Assembly: GCA_964417895.1 (NCBI GenBank)
Contig: CAYQJS010000066.1
Location: forward strand, 1 to 25,873
DNA length: 25,873 nt
Reading direction: 5' to 3'
DNA from: CAYQJS01 sp964417895
GTDB taxonomy: Bacteria; Chloroflexota; UBA6077; SHYK01
Below, piece by piece: positions 24,045 through 25,873 of the stretch. Numbering within the stretch: position 1 is the first letter of the stretch; every line of letters begins with the position of its first letter. A program made the position numbers and the translations under genes. The notes beneath the pieces are model-generated. The model searched no databases. It was not told the DNA's origin and saw only the letters and a list, made by a program, of their open reading frames with translations.

Positions 24045-24409
24045 ATGCTGCGCTTTGCGGCTGACGAAAGCCTGAACGGGCGTGTCCTTCGAGGGCTCTG
24101 ACAAAGGGTCCCTGACACTGACGTCGTGCGGATCCAGGACGCTGGGCTTTCGGGCGCTGCTGACCCACTGGCGCTGCAGTGGGAGGCCGAAACGGGCCGA
24201 GTGATCCTCACCCAGGACGTGACCACCACGACGCGCGGGCGTACGAGCGGATCAATGCCGGGGGCACCACGCCCGGCATCGTTGAACTTGGTCAGGACCT
24301 CCCGGTAGGACGTGCTATCGAGGACTTGGAGCTGCTGGCGACTACCAGGGTACCCGAGGATTGCGACGGGCGAATCATCTACCTGCCGCTGTCGTCTGGC
24401 ACCAGCTGA
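24045..24409 (+). pseudogene. DUF5615 PIN-like protein (predicted toxin), broken
   Basis: The frame from ATG 24045 reads 'MLRFAADESLNGRVLRGL', then an in-frame TGA (24099-24101) where the family has Arg (CGA to TGA would explain it). It continues in the same frame as 'QRVPDTDVVRIQDAGLSG' and 'GRVILTQDVTTTTR'. A one-base shift near 24235 is needed to continue with 'AYERINAGGTTPGIVEL' and 'DLPVGRAIEDLELL', ending TGA at 24407-24409. 'FAADES', 'VRIQDAGLSG' and 'ILTQDVTT' are the acidic motifs of this Mut7-C/PIN-like family. With a nonsense codon and a frameshift it is probably inactive. Confidence 0.72.
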
Positions 24410-24486
24410 CATGCGCAGGGGCACAGAATGCCGTGGCCGACGGCACCCAACGGATAAACCCACCGCACTTGGGCGGGATATAGAGG

Positions 24487-24620
24487 CTATCCTGACCGAG
24501 AGACGAGTCCCGGCGAAACTAATTGAAGGTGCTCTCGCTCATCGAGGACATTCCAGACGTAATCGGTGCTGCCGTTTTCCATGGCGCCCCATATCCCCTT
24601 GACTCGGACTTTGGCCTGAT
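24487..24620 (-). pseudogene. Possible substrate-binding protein C-terminal remnant
   Basis: The minus strand here encodes 'VRVKGIWGAMENGSTDYVWN' followed by VLDERE. The pattern of V/K-G-x-W-G, then GST-x-Y-x-WNV-x-E-x-E, resembles the last 30 residues of family-5 binding proteins (compare 'SNVWNVHEWDMQ' at 7981). There is no adequate length and no clean ending, so this is a tentative call. The rest of 24410-24668 shows nothing recognisable. Confidence 0.28.
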
Positions 24621-24668
24621 GTACACATTCGGACCACGAGTTTGAAAGGGCAGCACGAGGGCTCGAAT

Positions 24669-25835
24669 ATGAAAATTGCCGATGCGTTGCCACAACTGAC
24701 CATCCAGCCTCTCCGGCGCTTCGCTGACGCCTGGTCGGTCACCACGATCAAGTCTGACAAACGTGATGTGTTCGAACAAGCGATCCTGGGAGAGATCCAC
24801 AAAATCGACTCGGAGCCAGCCGTGAGGCAACGCCTAGCCGAGTTCGAGCGAGAAGTCAACTACGTCCGCGGTGAATCTGGGGAAGTTCTGCTCCGTTTGT
24901 TACTGGGCGAACCAGGGTATGTGATTGGCGACGAAGGGGACCTCATTAGGCGTGCAGTCGAGGCCGAGGGCAAGTTCTTCGACTATGCTCGGAACCCCTC
25001 GTCCATCCGTCATTTGGACCCGCGCACGGTTGACACGTACAGTTCGGTCCTTGAGGTCGCATGGGAGAACAAGGTCCTCAGTTTCGATGAATTTCAATTG
25101 ATAAAGCGTCTTCGGAGAAAACTCAGTATTTGCCGCCGCGATCACCGCGTGCTTGAGATCCGAGCTATTGACCGGAGCCCGATGACAGCTCAAGACGCCG
25201 AAGCAGCTCTCAGGGCTATCAATGATAATGTCTTCGTTGTCCAGTTCAAGCATCGAGGCGGGACGGAGGTCGTCTGTCCGGAAGAGATCGCAACCAGGCT
25301 AAGACGTTTTCTTGGCGTTGTCCTTCAGCCAGCAGCCTATGGAAATCTTGCATCAAAGCTGCCCATGGAGCCAATAAAATCAGCATTGGAGCAGGCGGGT
25401 CAAAAGATTATCTCAAGCCGTAAGTCCTTCCTAATTGAACGGCTGATAGACGGAGACGTGCCACCAACTGGCTTGTTAGATAAGCTCGATGACCTCGAGT
25501 TGGACAGCCTGTTCGATAACTTCCCGGGCCAGAAGCCCCCGAATTTGAGGGCGGTCAAGATTAGACACCTCATCAACCATTTCGATCGCTACGCCGCCGC
25601 GTCGGTGGCTCCAACCCCGATTGATCCGGATCAGACTTACTTCACGTATCTCGGCGAGCTGGCCTCCCGGAAATACGATACCCTCCACGCATCCAACGTG
25701 ATTCAGCGGGATCAGAACGTGGACAGGGCGTTCGAACGCGGGCTCCGATTTGCGTTCACAAAATACCTTGGATATCCCCCGATCGTATTCACGGGAAGCG
25801 CTCATGCCGACGGCGGGATCGGAACCTGTCAATAG
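24669..25835 (+). CDS. Uncharacterised protein, lower GC than its neighbours
   Basis: A 388-residue frame from ATG 24669 (a TTG at 24642 would add 9 residues). I do not recognise the family. The sequence is globular and charged, with no signal peptide or membrane helix. Residues near 235-310 are helical with a 'LDKLDDLELDSLFDNFPG' segment loosely like a SAP or helical DNA-binding module. The end reads 'YDTLHASNVIQRDQNVDRAF' and 'ERGLRFAFTKYLGYPPIVF', then GSAHADGGI and a stop. The abrupt ending after a conserved-looking motif suggests a C-terminal domain cut off by a frameshift or by rearrangement. GC is lower than elsewhere (28 of 60 in 25381-25440), consistent with transfer. Confidence 0.6.
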   Translation: MKIADALPQLTIQPLRRFADAWSVTTIKSDKRDVFEQAILGEIHKIDSEPAVRQRLAEFEREVNYVRGESGEVLLRLLLGEPGYVIGDEGDLIRRAVEAEGKFFDYARNPSSIRHLDPRTVDTYSSVLEVAWENKVLSFDEFQLIKRLRRKLSICRRDHRVLEIRAIDRSPMTAQDAEAALRAINDNVFVVQFKHRGGTEVVCPEEIATRLRRFLGVVLQPAAYGNLASKLPMEPIKSALEQAGQKIISSRKSFLIERLIDGDVPPTGLLDKLDDLELDSLFDNFPGQKPPNLRAVKIRHLINHFDRYAAASVAPTPIDPDQTYFTYLGELASRKYDTLHASNVIQRDQNVDRAFERGLRFAFTKYLGYPPIVFTGSAHADGGIGTCQ

Positions 25836-25873
25836 GAATGAGACACTCGGGGGACGAATTTAGTGTTGCACCT

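Overview
The window is high-GC bacterial DNA with a marked accessory character. Several family-5 peptide-type substrate-binding proteins, Uma2-family nucleases, ACMSD-like amidohydrolases, a Rieske oxygenase, a BTAD/AAA/TPR regulator, a DUF433/DUF5615 pair and a STAND-WD40 gene together are typical of environmental Chloroflexota (Dehalococcoidia/SAR202 or Thermomicrobia-like lineages). That placement is an inference from gene content; no rRNA or tRNA gene is present to confirm it. A run of 100 Ns at 6121-6220 marks a scaffold join. Several genes are broken by single-base indels, most beside short homopolymers, so some 'pseudogenes' may be assembly errors.

Layout. 1-2686: 3' end of a substrate-binding protein gene, an IS110-family insertion with a split transposase and a structured upstream segment (candidate bridge RNA), then a Uma2 gene. 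2899-7905: a two-gene operon joined by an ATGA overlap, a SIR2-domain protein followed by a membrane-anchored nSTAND1 NTPase with at least 14 near-identical WD40 repeats. This is the best candidate for a defence or conflict system. 7981-8772: two gene scraps joined back to back. 8828-12345 (minus): a BTAD/AAA/TPR transcriptional regulator with one frameshift. Divergent from it, behind an 11-bp-period direct repeat resembling a SARP operator and a tandem array of seven Shine-Dalgarno/start modules, lies a secreted cupin (12502-13008). A methyltransferase with a duplicated ribosome-binding site and start follows (13029/13080-13900).

13964-15450: a small gene graveyard (possible hydantoinase B N-terminus, broken substrate-binding protein) and a second Uma2 gene. 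The substrate-binding-protein end plus Uma2 here repeats the left edge of the window in the same orientation, so about 12 kb holding the SIR2-STAND operon is bracketed by direct repeats. 15592-16344 (minus): a HigB-HigA-like toxin-antitoxin pair with a frameshifted toxin.

16559-23423: a catabolic block. A Rieske non-haem iron oxygenase, a bicupin protein and an ACMSD-like amidohydrolase run rightwards. A lipoprotein substrate-binding protein and a second amidohydrolase run leftwards. Together they suggest uptake and oxidative breakdown of an unidentified aromatic or amide-like substrate. G/C-rich palindromic elements sit in most gaps between these genes.

23709-25835: a DUF433 antitoxin with a broken DUF5615 toxin, another possible substrate-binding-protein scrap, and an unrecognised 388-residue protein of visibly lower GC near the right edge.
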